This document shows, piece by piece, positions 1 to 8,043 of a DNA stretch of 32,086 nucleotides; the first letter of the stretch is position 1, and each line of letters starts with the position of its first letter. The DNA is from Kitasatospora sp. GAS204B (lineage in GTDB: Bacteria > Actinomycetota > Actinomycetes > Streptomycetales > Streptomycetaceae). The DNA lies in contig NZ_JARZAG010000048.1 of assembly GCF_029892155.1 (NCBI RefSeq), positions 1-32,086 of the forward strand, read 5' to 3'. Under the pieces are notes generated by a model, which did no database searches, was not told the origin of the DNA, and worked only from the letters and a program-made list of their open reading frames with translations. Made by a program: the position numbers and the translations under genes.

Positions 1-2351
1 CCCGTGCCCTGCGTATTTACCGTCTGTGTCAGGGGGGTGGAGGTGGAGGCCGCCGAGTTGGTGTCACCGCCGTAGATGGCGGTGATGGAGTGGCTGCCGA
101 CCGCCAGGGCGCTGGTGGCGAACGTGGCCTGACCGCTGCCGTTCAGGGTGGCGGTGCCCAGGGTGGTGGTGCCGTCCTTGAACGTCACCTGCCCAGTCGG
201 AGTGCCGTCGCTGGTGGGGGCGACGGTGGCGGTGAACGTCACCTGCTGCCCGAACGAGGACGGGTCCGGGGAGGAGGAGGCCACCGTGGTGGTGGTCTGC
301 GTGGTGACGGTCTGCGTCAGGACGCTGGAGGTGGAGGCCGCCGAGTTGGTGTCACCGCCGTAGATGGCGGTGATGGAGTGGCTACCGACCGCCAGCGCGC
401 TGGTGCTGAAGGTGGCCTGACCGCTGCCGTTCAGGGTGGCGGTGCCCAAGGTGGTGCTGCCGTCCATGAACGTCACCGTCCCGGACGGCACGATGCTGGA
501 GCCGGACGGCCCGGCCACCGTCGCGGTGAACGTCACGTTCTGCCCCGACGAGGACGGATCCGGGACGGAGGCCAGCGCGGTCATGGTGGTCTGCTGGGTC
601 ACGGTCTGCGTCAGCGCGGTGGAGGTGGACGCGGCCGAGTTCGCGTCGCCGCCGTAGACCGCGGTGATCTGGTGGTTGGCGACAGCCAGGGCGGCGGTGC
701 TGAAGGTGGCCTGGCCGCTGCCGTTCAGGGTGGCGGTGCCCAAGGTGGTGGTGCCGTCCTTGAACGTCACCTGCCCGGTCGGCACGACCGTGGAGCCGGA
801 CGGTCCGGCCACGGTGGCGGTGAACACCACGTTCTGCCCGGACGAGGAGGGGTCCGGGGCGGAGGCCAGCGCGGTGGTGGTGGTCTGCAGGTTGACCGCC
901 AGGGTGAACTGGTGGCTGGCGGTTTGGGCGGGGTTGGCGCTGTCGGTGACGGTGACGGTCGTGGTGGGGGTGCCCGCATTGGTGGGGGTGCCGGACAGGA
1001 CACCGGTGGTCGGGTCGATGGTGACGCCCGTGGGCAGGCCGGTGGCGGTGAAGGTGTAGGGGCCGGTGCCGCCGCTGGGTGCGGCGGTGGTGGTCGGGGC
1101 GCTGTAGGCGCTGGCGACGGTGGCGCTCGGCAGGCTCGCGGCCCACGGCACGTTCAGGAGCGCGAAGGTGACGGGACTGGAGGCCAGGCTGGTGGCACCG
1201 GCGGCGTTGGTCGCCGTGACCGTGAACGTATAGGTGTCACCGGGCGTCAGGCCGGTGACGGTCAGGGGGGAGCCGGCGCCCTGGGCGCTCTGGCTGCCGT
1301 TGGCGGGATTGGTGGTGTCGGTGGCGGTCACCGTGTAACCGGTGACATGGTCCGCGGCACCATTGGGGGTGAAGGACACCGTCGCCTGACCAGCGCCCGC
1401 GGCACTCGCGTGCACCCCGGACGGGGCCGCCGGCGCCGGCGGCATCGCCACCCCGGCCGGGGAGTTCAGGCCGGTGGCCGGGACGGTGGTCTGCGCGCCG
1501 CCGGGCGTCACCTCCACCACCCGGTCGTTGCCGTTTTCGGCGATGAACACGTCCCCGGCCGCGTCCACCGCCACCCCGAACGGCAAGTTCAGGCCGGTGG
1601 CCGGGACGGTGGTCTGCGCGCCGCCACCGGCCGGCACCTTCACCACCCGGTTGTTGCCGGCGTCGGCGATGAACACGTCCCCGGCCGCGTCCACCGCCAC
1701 CTCTTGCGGGCCGCTCAGGCCGGTGGCCGGGACGGTGGTCTGCGCGCCGCCACCGGCCGGCACCTCCACCACCCGATTGTGGCCGAAGTCGGCGATGTAG
1801 ACGTCCCCGGCCGCGTCCACCGCCACCCCTTCCGGGCTGCTCAGGCCGGTGCCGACGGTGGTCTGCGTGCCGCCGGGCGTCACCTTCACCACGCGATTGT
1901 TGCCGGCGTCGGTGATGAACACGTCCCCGGCCGCGTCCACCGCCACCCCGCCCGGGCCGCTCAGGCCGGTGGCCGGGACGGTGGTCTGCGCGCCGCCACC
2001 GGCCGGCACCTCCACCACCCGATTGTTGCTGTTGTCGGCGATGAACACGTCCCCGGCCGCGTCCACCGCCACCCCGTACGGGCTGATCAGGCCGGTGGCC
2101 GGGACGGTGCTCTGCGCGCCGCCACCGGCCGGCACCTCCACCACGCGACTGTTGCGGGTGTCGGCGATGAACAGCGGTGCGCTGCCCGGTACCGGGGCTG
2201 CGGCCGCGGCCGGCGTCGCGGTCAGCATCGTCAACCCGGCCCCACTCAGACACGCCGCCAGCAACACCGACATCGAACGTCGCACAACCCTACGGCCGAC
2301 CGGCGTTCCGGGGACCGCGCCGGGCGCACCCGCATTCACGTCATCGAACAC
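1..2351 (-). CDS. Large secreted NHL/fn3/Ig-like repeat protein, C-terminus beyond left edge
   Basis: The reading frame runs on the minus strand from a GTG at 2351 and stays open to the left edge (about 783 codons seen), so the C-terminus is missing. AGGAG seven bases upstream supports the start. An Arg-rich N-region, a hydrophobic stretch and an Ala-rich end (TPAAAAA) form a signal peptide. Six NHL-type repeats follow, with units such as VFIADAGNNRVVKV separated by GVAVDAAGD, predicting a beta-propeller. Then come an fn3 domain (TVSFTPNG..., TGLTPGDTYTFTVTATN), a putative Ig domain (GLPTGVTIDPTTGVLSGTP) and at least three tandem Ig-like domains of about 95 residues (VTFKDGTTTLGTATLNGSGQ, NHQITAVYGGD). 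Such proteins are surface or secreted adhesin or matrix proteins; no catalytic motif is visible. It is a close paralogue of the gene starting at 29226, in opposite orientation. Confidence 0.88.
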   Translation of the reverse strand, partial: MFDDVNAGAPGAVPGTPVGRRVVRRSMSVLLAACLSGAGLTMLTATPAAAAAPVPGSAPLFIADTRNSRVVEVPAGGGAQSTVPATGLISPYGVAVDAAGDVFIADNSNNRVVEVPAGGGAQTTVPATGLSGPGGVAVDAAGDVFITDAGNNRVVKVTPGGTQTTVGTGLSSPEGVAVDAAGDVYIADFGHNRVVEVPAGGGAQTTVPATGLSGPQEVAVDAAGDVFIADAGNNRVVKVPAGGGAQTTVPATGLNLPFGVAVDAAGDVFIAENGNDRVVEVTPGGAQTTVPATGLNSPAGVAMPPAPAAPSGVHASAAGAGQATVSFTPNGAADHVTGYTVTATDTTNPANGSQSAQGAGSPLTVTGLTPGDTYTFTVTATNAAGATSLASSPVTFALLNVPWAASLPSATVASAYSAPTTTAAPSGGTGPYTFTATGLPTGVTIDPTTGVLSGTPTNAGTPTTTVTVTDSANPAQTASHQFTLAVNLQTTTTALASAPDPSSSGQNVVFTATVAGPSGSTVVPTGQVTFKDGTTTLGTATLNGSGQATFSTAALAVANHQITAVYGGDANSAASTSTALTQTVTQQTTMTALASVPDPSSSGQNVTFTATVAGPSGSSIVPSGTVTFMDGSTTLGTATLNGSGQATFSTSALAVGSHSITAIYGGDTNSAASTSSVLTQTVTTQTTTTVASSSPDPSSFGQQVTFTATVAPTSDGTPTGQVTFKDGTTTLGTATLNGSGQATFATSALAVGSHSITAIYGGDTNSAASTSTPLTQTVNTQGT

Positions 2352-2985
2352 GTCAACACTCCTGGGAGTAAAGGGGCCCCGGGCCGTGGGTCGGCCGCGG
2401 GAGAGCGGGAACAGGGCGCGGCGCCACCGACCGGCGCCGAACTCAGGCCCGACCTGATCCCGACCCCATACAGGGCCGCGGTCCTGGCGCGGGAGCGAGA
2501 GCGCACCCGTACCTGAGAAGCCATCACCACAACGCTCATGACGCCACCACCCACCCGGCCGCCCACCCGGCCCACAGGGACCCCCACCAACATCCACCGG
2601 GCCGCGCGCTGGTCTCACGGTCGGCGTGGGACGGGTACCGAGGCCATGGTGGGCTTGTGTTCTCCCGTTGTCGATGCGTGGGGCTGCCCGAACGACAAGC
2701 CGGCGATGACCCATCTCCGCCACCGCGGCGCGACGGCCTTTTCCTGAACTCGCCGCCGGGTAGCTGCCACGGGAGGACTCACGTCCCCTACCCGCGCACA
2801 GGCCGCTCGCGTCCTACCAGTCGAACCAGCCGGGTCAGCCGGTCACTGCGGCCGGTGACGGAGCCTGGCTGCAACGGCGTGAACTCGGCGACGCCACCGG
2901 GCTGGTGGATGCCACGCTCGACTGCCTCCGGGGTTCGGAGCAGCACAGCCCGGTGCCCGGCGTGGAGCATGCCGTGGGCGAACAG
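1..2985. repeat. Left arm of large inverted repeat
   Basis: This segment is similar, in reverse complement, to 28390-32086. The match covers the NHL/Ig gene, its ribosome-binding site and about 0.6 kb upstream. Landmarks present in both arms are the GGGCCCC...TTTACT leader before the AGGAG site, the CACCCGGCC-rich block near 2540-2600 (mirrored near 28980-29035), the GTGGGCTTGTGTTCTC block near 2650-2665, and the segment coding GIHQPGG...EFTPLQ on the minus strand near 2860-2920. Similarity fades near 2975-2990. The right arm carries about 230 bp extra, near 28735-28965. The true outer limit lies outside the window. Confidence 0.8.
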
Positions 2986-3464
2986 GTGCCTGGGGGAGCG
3001 GGCGCGGTGGCCGTGGTGCGGGAGCGGCTGCGGCGCCGGGGCGCAGGGCGAGTTGCTGGCGCCGCGTTTGCAGCGGGGCGAGCACACCGCGGTGCTTGGC
3101 AGGGACGCGGTGTAGGCGCTCGCGTGGGCCGGCCAAGGGCCGTGCGTCGCTGCGCGGTTACGATCCAGGTTTCTACCTCCCGGTTTGGGAGGACGACCAG
3201 GACACCGACTTCTCCCACCGCGTCCCTCTCGCTTGGGAGCTACCCTCGACACATCCCCGCAGCTGGCGCAACTGCGCGCTCCGCAGCGAGCACCTGCTGG
3301 GCCGCATCGCTCGGCATCGCGGCTCACGGCCGCCGGTCTTGGCACCCTTGCCCCCTCGGGCTACACCCCTGGTGGAACGCGGGAACTGGCAGCGCGCCGC
3401 GTCCGACTATCTGGCCAGGTCCGCAGTGGCGGGTCCCAGCTGCTTCGGATCACCAGGGAGTTCC
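2360..3464. other. Non-genic interval: repeat-arm remnant plus leader of ABC operon
   Basis: No convincing gene lies here. Positions 2360-2985 belong to the inverted-repeat arm. On the minus strand near 2790-2970 a short peptide-level match (AVERGIHQPGGVAEFTPLQ) to the fragment at 28363-28557 suggests decayed coding DNA present in both arms. The stretch 2990-3464 is unique and directly precedes the importer operon, so it should hold its promoter and any regulatory leader. I looked for a cobalamin riboswitch and saw only weak box-like words (see rejected items). Upstream extension of the lipoprotein frame to 3096 is open but lacks a start site and a sensible N-terminus. Confidence 0.5.
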
Positions 3465-4544
3465 ATGCGTTCTCGTGTGTTGTGCGGTGCGGCCGCCGCA
3501 GTTGCCCTGCTTGCCACGGGTTGCGGCACTGGCGCGAGACCGGGCGAAGCGGCGGTGACAGCTGGGGCGAGTGCATCCGATGTGGCGGCCTATCCCGTCA
3601 AGGTCAGCGACTGCGCGGGAGCGGAGACCACGTTCACGTCCGCGCCGAAGAAGATCGTCACCAGCAACGCTTCCAGCCTGGAGATGCTGCTGTGGCTCGG
3701 CGCGGGGGACAGGGTGATCGGTACCGGCTTCCCGCCCGGCGCGGGCACCATGCCGGCCCAGTTCGCCGACCAGGCCGCCAAGGTGCCGGTCCTGGGGCAG
3801 ACGGTGATCCCCAAGGAGAAGCTGCTCGGCTCCGGCGCGGACCTGTACGTCGATACCTTCGCCTCGATGGGATCGATGGGTGGCGGCATGGGGACGGCGC
3901 CTACCGAGCAGGAGTTCGCCGCTGCCGGGATCAAGCACCTCTACCTGCACTCCACGGCCTGCGCCACGATGGTCAAGGGACCGCAGCAGGACCTCTCTCA
4001 GGTTGAGGCCGACATCAAGACTCTGGGCGCGGTCACCGGCACCTGGGCCAGGGCGGATGAGCTGGTGGCGGGGATGGAGCAGAAGGTCGGCGTGGTGCGG
4101 ACCGCTCTCAACGGCGGTGCTGCGGGCCCGGAGCCGTCGTACTTCTTCTTCGACTACGACGCCGGGACGAAGCAGCCGATGGCCGAGTGCGACAGGCAGG
4201 TCGCCAACGCGGTGATCGCCCTGGCCGGCGCGCGGAACATCTTCGGCGACTGCGACGGGGACTTCAAGGCGGTCTCCTGGGAGGACGTGGTCGCCAAGAA
4301 CCCCGACTGGATCCAGCTCGGCGTGCGCAACCAGGGCAGCGACGCGGCGAACCAGAAGGCCTTCGATACGGCCGCGCAGTTCCTGCAGACCTTCCCGGCC
4401 ACCAAGGGCCTCAAAGCTGTCCAGGAAGGCCACTTCGTGCGGATCGGCTCGGAGGTGACCACGATCGCCGGCGTCCGCGACGCCGACACCGTCCAGCAGA
4501 TCGCCCACATCATCCACCCGGACCTGGTCAAGGACGGTCAGTAG
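3465..4544 (+). CDS. ABC importer substrate-binding lipoprotein, BtuF/FepB class, Met-rich
   Basis: A 359-residue protein starting at ATG 3465, with AGGGAG just upstream. The start is chosen because it gives a perfect lipoprotein signal: a short basic N-region, a hydrophobic core and lipobox LLATGC with Cys20 as lipidation site. The body has the periplasmic-binding-protein pattern of iron-siderophore, heme and cobalamin importers (YPVKVSDCAG, then APKKIVTSNASSLEMLLWLG, and near the C-terminus KNPDWIQLG). It should capture a metal chelate outside the membrane and hand it to the permease encoded next. Odd for the family is a methionine cluster, FASMGSMGGGMGTAP, around residues 128-142, and several Cys residues, which could suit a soft metal such as Cu(I). 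The stop codon abuts the permease start. The exact ligand cannot be read from sequence. Confidence 0.9.
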   Translation: MRSRVLCGAAAAVALLATGCGTGARPGEAAVTAGASASDVAAYPVKVSDCAGAETTFTSAPKKIVTSNASSLEMLLWLGAGDRVIGTGFPPGAGTMPAQFADQAAKVPVLGQTVIPKEKLLGSGADLYVDTFASMGSMGGGMGTAPTEQEFAAAGIKHLYLHSTACATMVKGPQQDLSQVEADIKTLGAVTGTWARADELVAGMEQKVGVVRTALNGGAAGPEPSYFFFDYDAGTKQPMAECDRQVANAVIALAGARNIFGDCDGDFKAVSWEDVVAKNPDWIQLGVRNQGSDAANQKAFDTAAQFLQTFPATKGLKAVQEGHFVRIGSEVTTIAGVRDADTVQQIAHIIHPDLVKDGQ

Positions 4545-5618
4545 ATGACCGCCACATCTGCCGCACCCACCTCGGCCGCCGGCCACCGGCCCGTGCGCAC
4601 CGTACGGGCCTCGCTGGTCGCCGCCGTACTGGCCCTCGCCCTGCTCGCCGCGCTCACCGTCGCGATCTCACTGGGCGCTGTCGACATCCCGGTGGGCGAG
4701 GTGTGGACGGTGGTCGGCCGCCGACTGGCCGGGGATACCCCGCAGCCGGGGACCCGCGACCTGATCGTCTGGCAACTGCGCGCGCCGCGTGCCCTGCTGG
4801 CGGCGGTGGTCGGCGCCGGGCTGGGCCTGGTCGGCACCGCCGTCCAGGCTCTGGTTCGCAACCCGCTGGCCGACCCCTACCTGCTGGGCATCTCCTCGGG
4901 CGCCTCGCTGGGCGCGGTCGCGATGATCGTGCTCGGCGCGGGGGTGGGTTCAGCCGCCGGGTTCGGCGTCTCGACGGCGGCCTTCGCCGGGGCGCTGGCC
5001 TCCTGGGCGCTGGTCTGGACGCTCGCCAGGAGAGGCGGGGGCTTCGCGCCGATGCGCCTGGTGCTGGCGGGGGTGGGGATCGGGCAGTTCATCTCGGGGT
5101 TCACCAGCTTTCTGGTGCTGCAGGTCGGCGACGACCAGCAGACCCGAGGTGTCCTGTTCTGGCTGATGGGCAGCCTCAGCGGCACCACCTGGAGCCAACT
5201 CCCGATCCCCACGGCGGCCGTGGCCTTGGGGCTGCTCGTGATCCAGGCCCGCGCCCGCTCGCTGAACGCCCTGTTGATGGGTGACGAGACGGCCGCCGGC
5301 CTCGGCGTGGACGTCACCCGGCTGCGGCGGGAACTCTTCGCGGTGACCAGCCTGCTCACCGGCGTGCTGGTCGCCGTCTCCGGGGCGATCGGCTTCGTCG
5401 GCCTGCTCGTTCCGCACGTCTGCCGCCTACTGGTCGGCGGCGACCACCGCCGACTGCTGCCCCTCTCGGCCCTGGCGGGAGCGGTGTTGCTGGTCGCGGT
5501 GGACACCATCGCCCGCACCGCGCTGTCCACCCAGGAGGTGCCGATCGGCGTGGTCACCGCCCTGATCGGGGCACCCGTCCTGCTCTACCTGCTGGACCGA
5601 CGCCTGGAGCACAGTTGA
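4545..5618 (+). CDS. FecCD-family ABC importer permease
   Basis: A 357-residue polytopic membrane protein starting at the ATG directly after the stop of the binding-protein gene, so translation is probably coupled. It shows the FecCD/BtuC signature in order: an N-terminal hydrophobic helix (VAAVLALALLAALTVAISLG), the W-LRAPRALLAAVVGAGLGL motif, ALVRNPLADPYLLGISSGAS, the SFL-LQ-GD---TRGVLFWLMGSLSG segment, a coupling-helix region with GDETAAGLGVDV, and GAIGFVGLLVPHVCRLLVG with DTIARTALSTQEVPIGVVTA near the end. It would form a homodimeric channel in the cytoplasmic membrane with the ATPase at 5615-6412. Family members move ferric siderophores, heme, cobalamin or other metal chelates; nothing in the permease itself fixes the substrate. 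Confidence 0.95.
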   Translation: MTATSAAPTSAAGHRPVRTVRASLVAAVLALALLAALTVAISLGAVDIPVGEVWTVVGRRLAGDTPQPGTRDLIVWQLRAPRALLAAVVGAGLGLVGTAVQALVRNPLADPYLLGISSGASLGAVAMIVLGAGVGSAAGFGVSTAAFAGALASWALVWTLARRGGGFAPMRLVLAGVGIGQFISGFTSFLVLQVGDDQQTRGVLFWLMGSLSGTTWSQLPIPTAAVALGLLVIQARARSLNALLMGDETAAGLGVDVTRLRRELFAVTSLLTGVLVAVSGAIGFVGLLVPHVCRLLVGGDHRRLLPLSALAGAVLLVAVDTIARTALSTQEVPIGVVTALIGAPVLLYLLDRRLEHS

Positions 5619-6412
5619 GAATCACCGTCGAGGACCTGACCATCACCCTCTCCGGACGGGACGTGCTCTCTGGCATCCATCTGCTGGCCGCCGAGGGCGA
5701 GATCGCCGGACTCGTCGGCCCCAACGGCAGCGGCAAATCGACCCTGCTGCGCACCGTCTACCGGCACCTGAAGCCGTCGGCTGGCCGGGTGCTGCTGGCC
5801 GGGCGGGACCTGCGGGCGATGACGCCGGTCGAGGCCGCTCGGCACATCGCCGCGCTGCCCCAGGAACGCGGCGGCGACTTCGAGTTCACCGTCCGGGAGA
5901 TCGTTGCGATGGGACGCGCCCCCTACCAGCGGGCCTTCGCGGGGGACGACGCCACCGATCGCGAGGTCGTGGCTTGGGCCCTGCGGCGGGTCGGCCTGAG
6001 TGGGTACGAGGGGCGGGGCTTCGCCGCGCTCTCCGGCGGCGAGCGCCAACGAGTCTTACTGGCACGAGCGTTCGCCCAACAGCCGGACGTGCTGGTGCTG
6101 GACGAACCGACCAACCACCTGGACGTGAAGCACCAGGTGGAGCTGCTCGCCCTGCTGCGGGCCCAGCACCGCACGACGCTGATTTCGCTGCACGACCTCA
6201 ATGCCGCAGCCTCGCTCTGCGACCGGCTACATGTGCTGCACGAGGGCGCGGTGGTGGCCTCGGGTCCGCCGCGCGAGGTGCTCACCTCGGAGCTGCTGGC
6301 AGCGGTGTTCGGGGTGCGGGCGGCGGTGGTGGAGCACCCGCTCACCGGTGACCCGCTGATCGCCTTCGACCATCGCGCCCCCGCCGCCACAGCCCTGCCC
6401 GGTCCGGCCTGA
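5615..6412 (+). CDS. ABC importer ATPase, FepC/BtuD class
   Basis: A 265-residue ATP-binding subunit. It begins with TTG at 5615, overlapping the permease stop (TTGA), which implies coupled translation. Motifs visible: Walker A GPNGSGKS at residues 35-42, Q-loop Gln83 in LPQ, signature LSGGE at 139-143, Walker B VLVLDEPTNHLD ending in Asp163-Glu164, and switch His193 (LISLHDLNAA). The length and the LSGGERQRVLLARA pattern match ATPases of siderophore/cobalamin importers. It powers uptake through the FecCD permease. With the lipoprotein and permease it forms a complete three-gene importer operon (3465-6412). No dedicated terminator is obvious directly behind it; the nearest strong hairpin is at 7011-7067. 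Confidence 0.95.
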   Translation: MRITVEDLTITLSGRDVLSGIHLLAAEGEIAGLVGPNGSGKSTLLRTVYRHLKPSAGRVLLAGRDLRAMTPVEAARHIAALPQERGGDFEFTVREIVAMGRAPYQRAFAGDDATDREVVAWALRRVGLSGYEGRGFAALSGGERQRVLLARAFAQQPDVLVLDEPTNHLDVKHQVELLALLRAQHRTTLISLHDLNAAASLCDRLHVLHEGAVVASGPPREVLTSELLAAVFGVRAAVVEHPLTGDPLIAFDHRAPAATALPGPA

Positions 6413-7010
6413 AGCAGCCGCCTACGACGCCGGGGCGCGGTGGTCCGCTCGTGTCACGGCGATCACGGTGTCGGGTGGCGGGGGTGCCCAGCGGGGGGGC
6501 GCAGGGCACGCCTTCAGTAGCTGACCGCGAGCCCGCGGCCTGGTGCCGACCCGGCGCCCTATCCTCCAAGCGGCGGCGCTGCGCGCGGCCGGCACCCTTG
6601 CCGCCTCGCCCGGGCACGCGGCCTGGCGACCAGTCCCGGTCGGGTGCCCGGGCCCGCCAAGTCCCTTCGCGTACTGCAGCACCGACGCCAGCGCCACCGT
6701 TCCCAGCGGGACCTCCGCTCGGCGAAGGACTCGTCCTCGAACAACGGGTAGGGTGCCCCTCGGATGTGGATCGCCAATGTTCGGGAGCGAGGCTCGCACC
6801 ACCCGTGCGGTCAACTCCGGCACCTTGCCATCGTGCGAGACTCCAGCGACATTCGCCCCTGATCAACGACATGACAGCCCCGACCGGTCGATCGAGAGGG
6901 GACGAGCCGACCGGGACGCGCAGTCGCGCGGTGCGGCCAGGCCTCTTCGGCTCTGGCCGCGGGGCCAGAGCCCGGATGACCGGTTCGTCTGGTCCGAGTT
7001 CCTGGTCTCC
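6413..7010. other. Intergenic stretch with no convincing gene
   Basis: About 600 bases between the importer ATPase and the convergent small secreted gene. Open frames exist on both strands, but they are low-complexity Arg/Pro/Gly translations typical of non-coding high-GC DNA. A minus-strand word near 6700-6777 (AIHIRGAPYPLFEDESFAE) looks more protein-like than its surroundings and could be a relic, but I recognise no family. Confidence 0.4.
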
Positions 7011-7067
7011 GCAGGTCCTCGGCCCGCCCCTCCCGTGTACCCGGGAAGCGACGGGCCGAGGACCTGC
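7011..7067. terminator. Strong bidirectional hairpin terminator
   Basis: Perfect 16-bp inverted repeat: GCAGGTCCTCGGCCCG at 7011-7026 and its reverse complement at 7052-7067, with a 25-base loop that contains a further TCCCG/CGGGA pairing. It sits 53 bases beyond the stop of the minus-strand gene at 7120-7542 and on the downstream side of the plus-strand importer operon, so it can end transcription from both. There is no long U-tract, as is common in actinobacteria. Confidence 0.75.
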
Positions 7068-7119
7068 CCCCACTGACGGGACCCAGAGGCGCGCCCGGCG
7101 CATGGGCCGCGAGCAGCTC

Positions 7120-7542
7120 CTATCGGACGTACGTGATGACGATCGGGGGCCAGCCCAGTTGGGCCCCGACGTGGAGCTTGTCGTTGGGGCCGGGGGTTCC
7201 CAGGCTGATGATGCTTCCGGCGGCCGTTCCGACCGAGGAGCAGACTATGCTCCCCGCCGGCGGCGGGATGACGGCCTCGCAGAGCGCCACGGCACCCGTG
7301 GTGGCGCCCTTCTGCAGCAGGTTGTAGATCTGCACGGTGGTGGCGTGGTCAAAGGTGTAGCTCACCCCCGCCAGCGCCGCCTCCTGTGCGGAGGGGGCCA
7401 CGGTGACCGTAGTTGCCGTACGAGCTGTGCGTGCCGCAGCGGGGGCCGTGGCGGGGGCCGTGGCGGCCATGGCGGTACCCCCGCTGAGGGCGAGCACCCC
7501 GGTGAGTGCCGAGACCGCGAAGATCTTCTTGAGCATGTCCAT
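7120..7542 (-). CDS. Small secreted protein with two cysteines, unknown function
   Basis: A 140-residue protein starting at ATG 7542, with GAGAGG upstream. The start is chosen because it yields a clean Sec signal peptide: MDMLKK, a hydrophobic core and an AMA-A cleavage site near residue 26. The mature part has an Ala/Thr-rich linker and then a compact domain with SYTFDHATTVQIYNLLQ and two Cys at about residues 88 and 101, suggesting one disulfide outside the cell, ending in PPIVITYVR. No family is recognised. It lies between the importer and the isonitrile operon and is a single-gene unit closed by the hairpin at 7011-7067. A role in the locus is possible but only by position. Confidence 0.75.
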   Translation of the reverse strand: MDMLKKIFAVSALTGVLALSGGTAMAATAPATAPAAARTARTATTVTVAPSAQEAALAGVSYTFDHATTVQIYNLLQKGATTGAVALCEAVIPPPAGSIVCSSVGTAAGSIISLGTPGPNDKLHVGAQLGWPPIVITYVR

Positions 7543-8043
7543 GACAATCCTCTCGTTGGGCGGTTGTGCTCGATGTCGATCTGCGAAACCGCCCCGCCTT
7601 GTCGCGCCGCCCGCGGTGGGGCGGGGCGGCCTCGCGCCGACCGTTACGCCCTGTCGGCGTGCATCACGTTGCCATGGGGCGAAAATGGATGTCAATGCAA
7701 CTAAAGTCGGCGAAGTGGACACCCAAAGTAGGGGGAGTCCGTGTCGGCCGGGCCCAATGGCGGCGCCTCCAGGGCGGGGGTTGTTGGCTGCTGGCCGTCG
7801 AGTGTGCGCACGTGGGTTTGAGTGTGCGGGGGTTCTTTCGGTGGGTGAGTGTTGTCGAGCGTGTCTAATTCGCTGGAGTCATAGTGATTTTGACGAAGTG
7901 TCAGAAGCTGTGCTCACGTGCGGTCTGTCCGGTGGACGAGGGCGGTGGTCAGGCGTGACGCAGGAGAGGAAGCCGCGCCCGAGCCGCGCGGTTGAGTCAG
8001 CATGGCCAACCGGGGCGCGACTGCCGGTGCGGTGGTCGCGCCC
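7543..8043. other. Intergenic, includes upstream region of the small secreted gene
   Basis: No gene supported. The part 7820-7960 is more AT-rich than the surroundings. On the minus strand a TTGACA hexamer at 7695-7690 lies about 150 bases before the 7542 start, but no good -10 partner is seen. A weak CCGCGC/GCGCGG hairpin at 7973-7991 lies about 50 bases past the stop of the isonitrile synthase gene and might act as its terminator. Confidence 0.35.

Noticed and set aside
90..2516. 808-codon open frame on the plus strand over the left NHL/Ig gene
   Set aside because: Gly/Arg/His-rich low-complexity shadow of the minus-strand repeat gene, which has a signal peptide and recognisable domains.
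3185..3430. Possible cobalamin riboswitch before the ABC importer (CCCCGCAGCTG near 3254 and CCGACTATCTGGCC near 3403)
   Set aside because: The words are only loosely like the conserved boxes, the spacing is long, and no GGTG...AATCC element or P1 pairing could be found by eye. A covariance-model search would decide.
3096..3464. Upstream extension of the binding-protein frame
   Set aside because: It would bury the lipoprotein signal 123 residues inside the protein; ATG 3465 has a ribosome-binding site and a perfect lipobox.
6451..7704. Long plus-strand frame downstream of the importer
   Set aside because: It runs through the perfect terminator and antisense to the secreted protein; composition is low-complexity.
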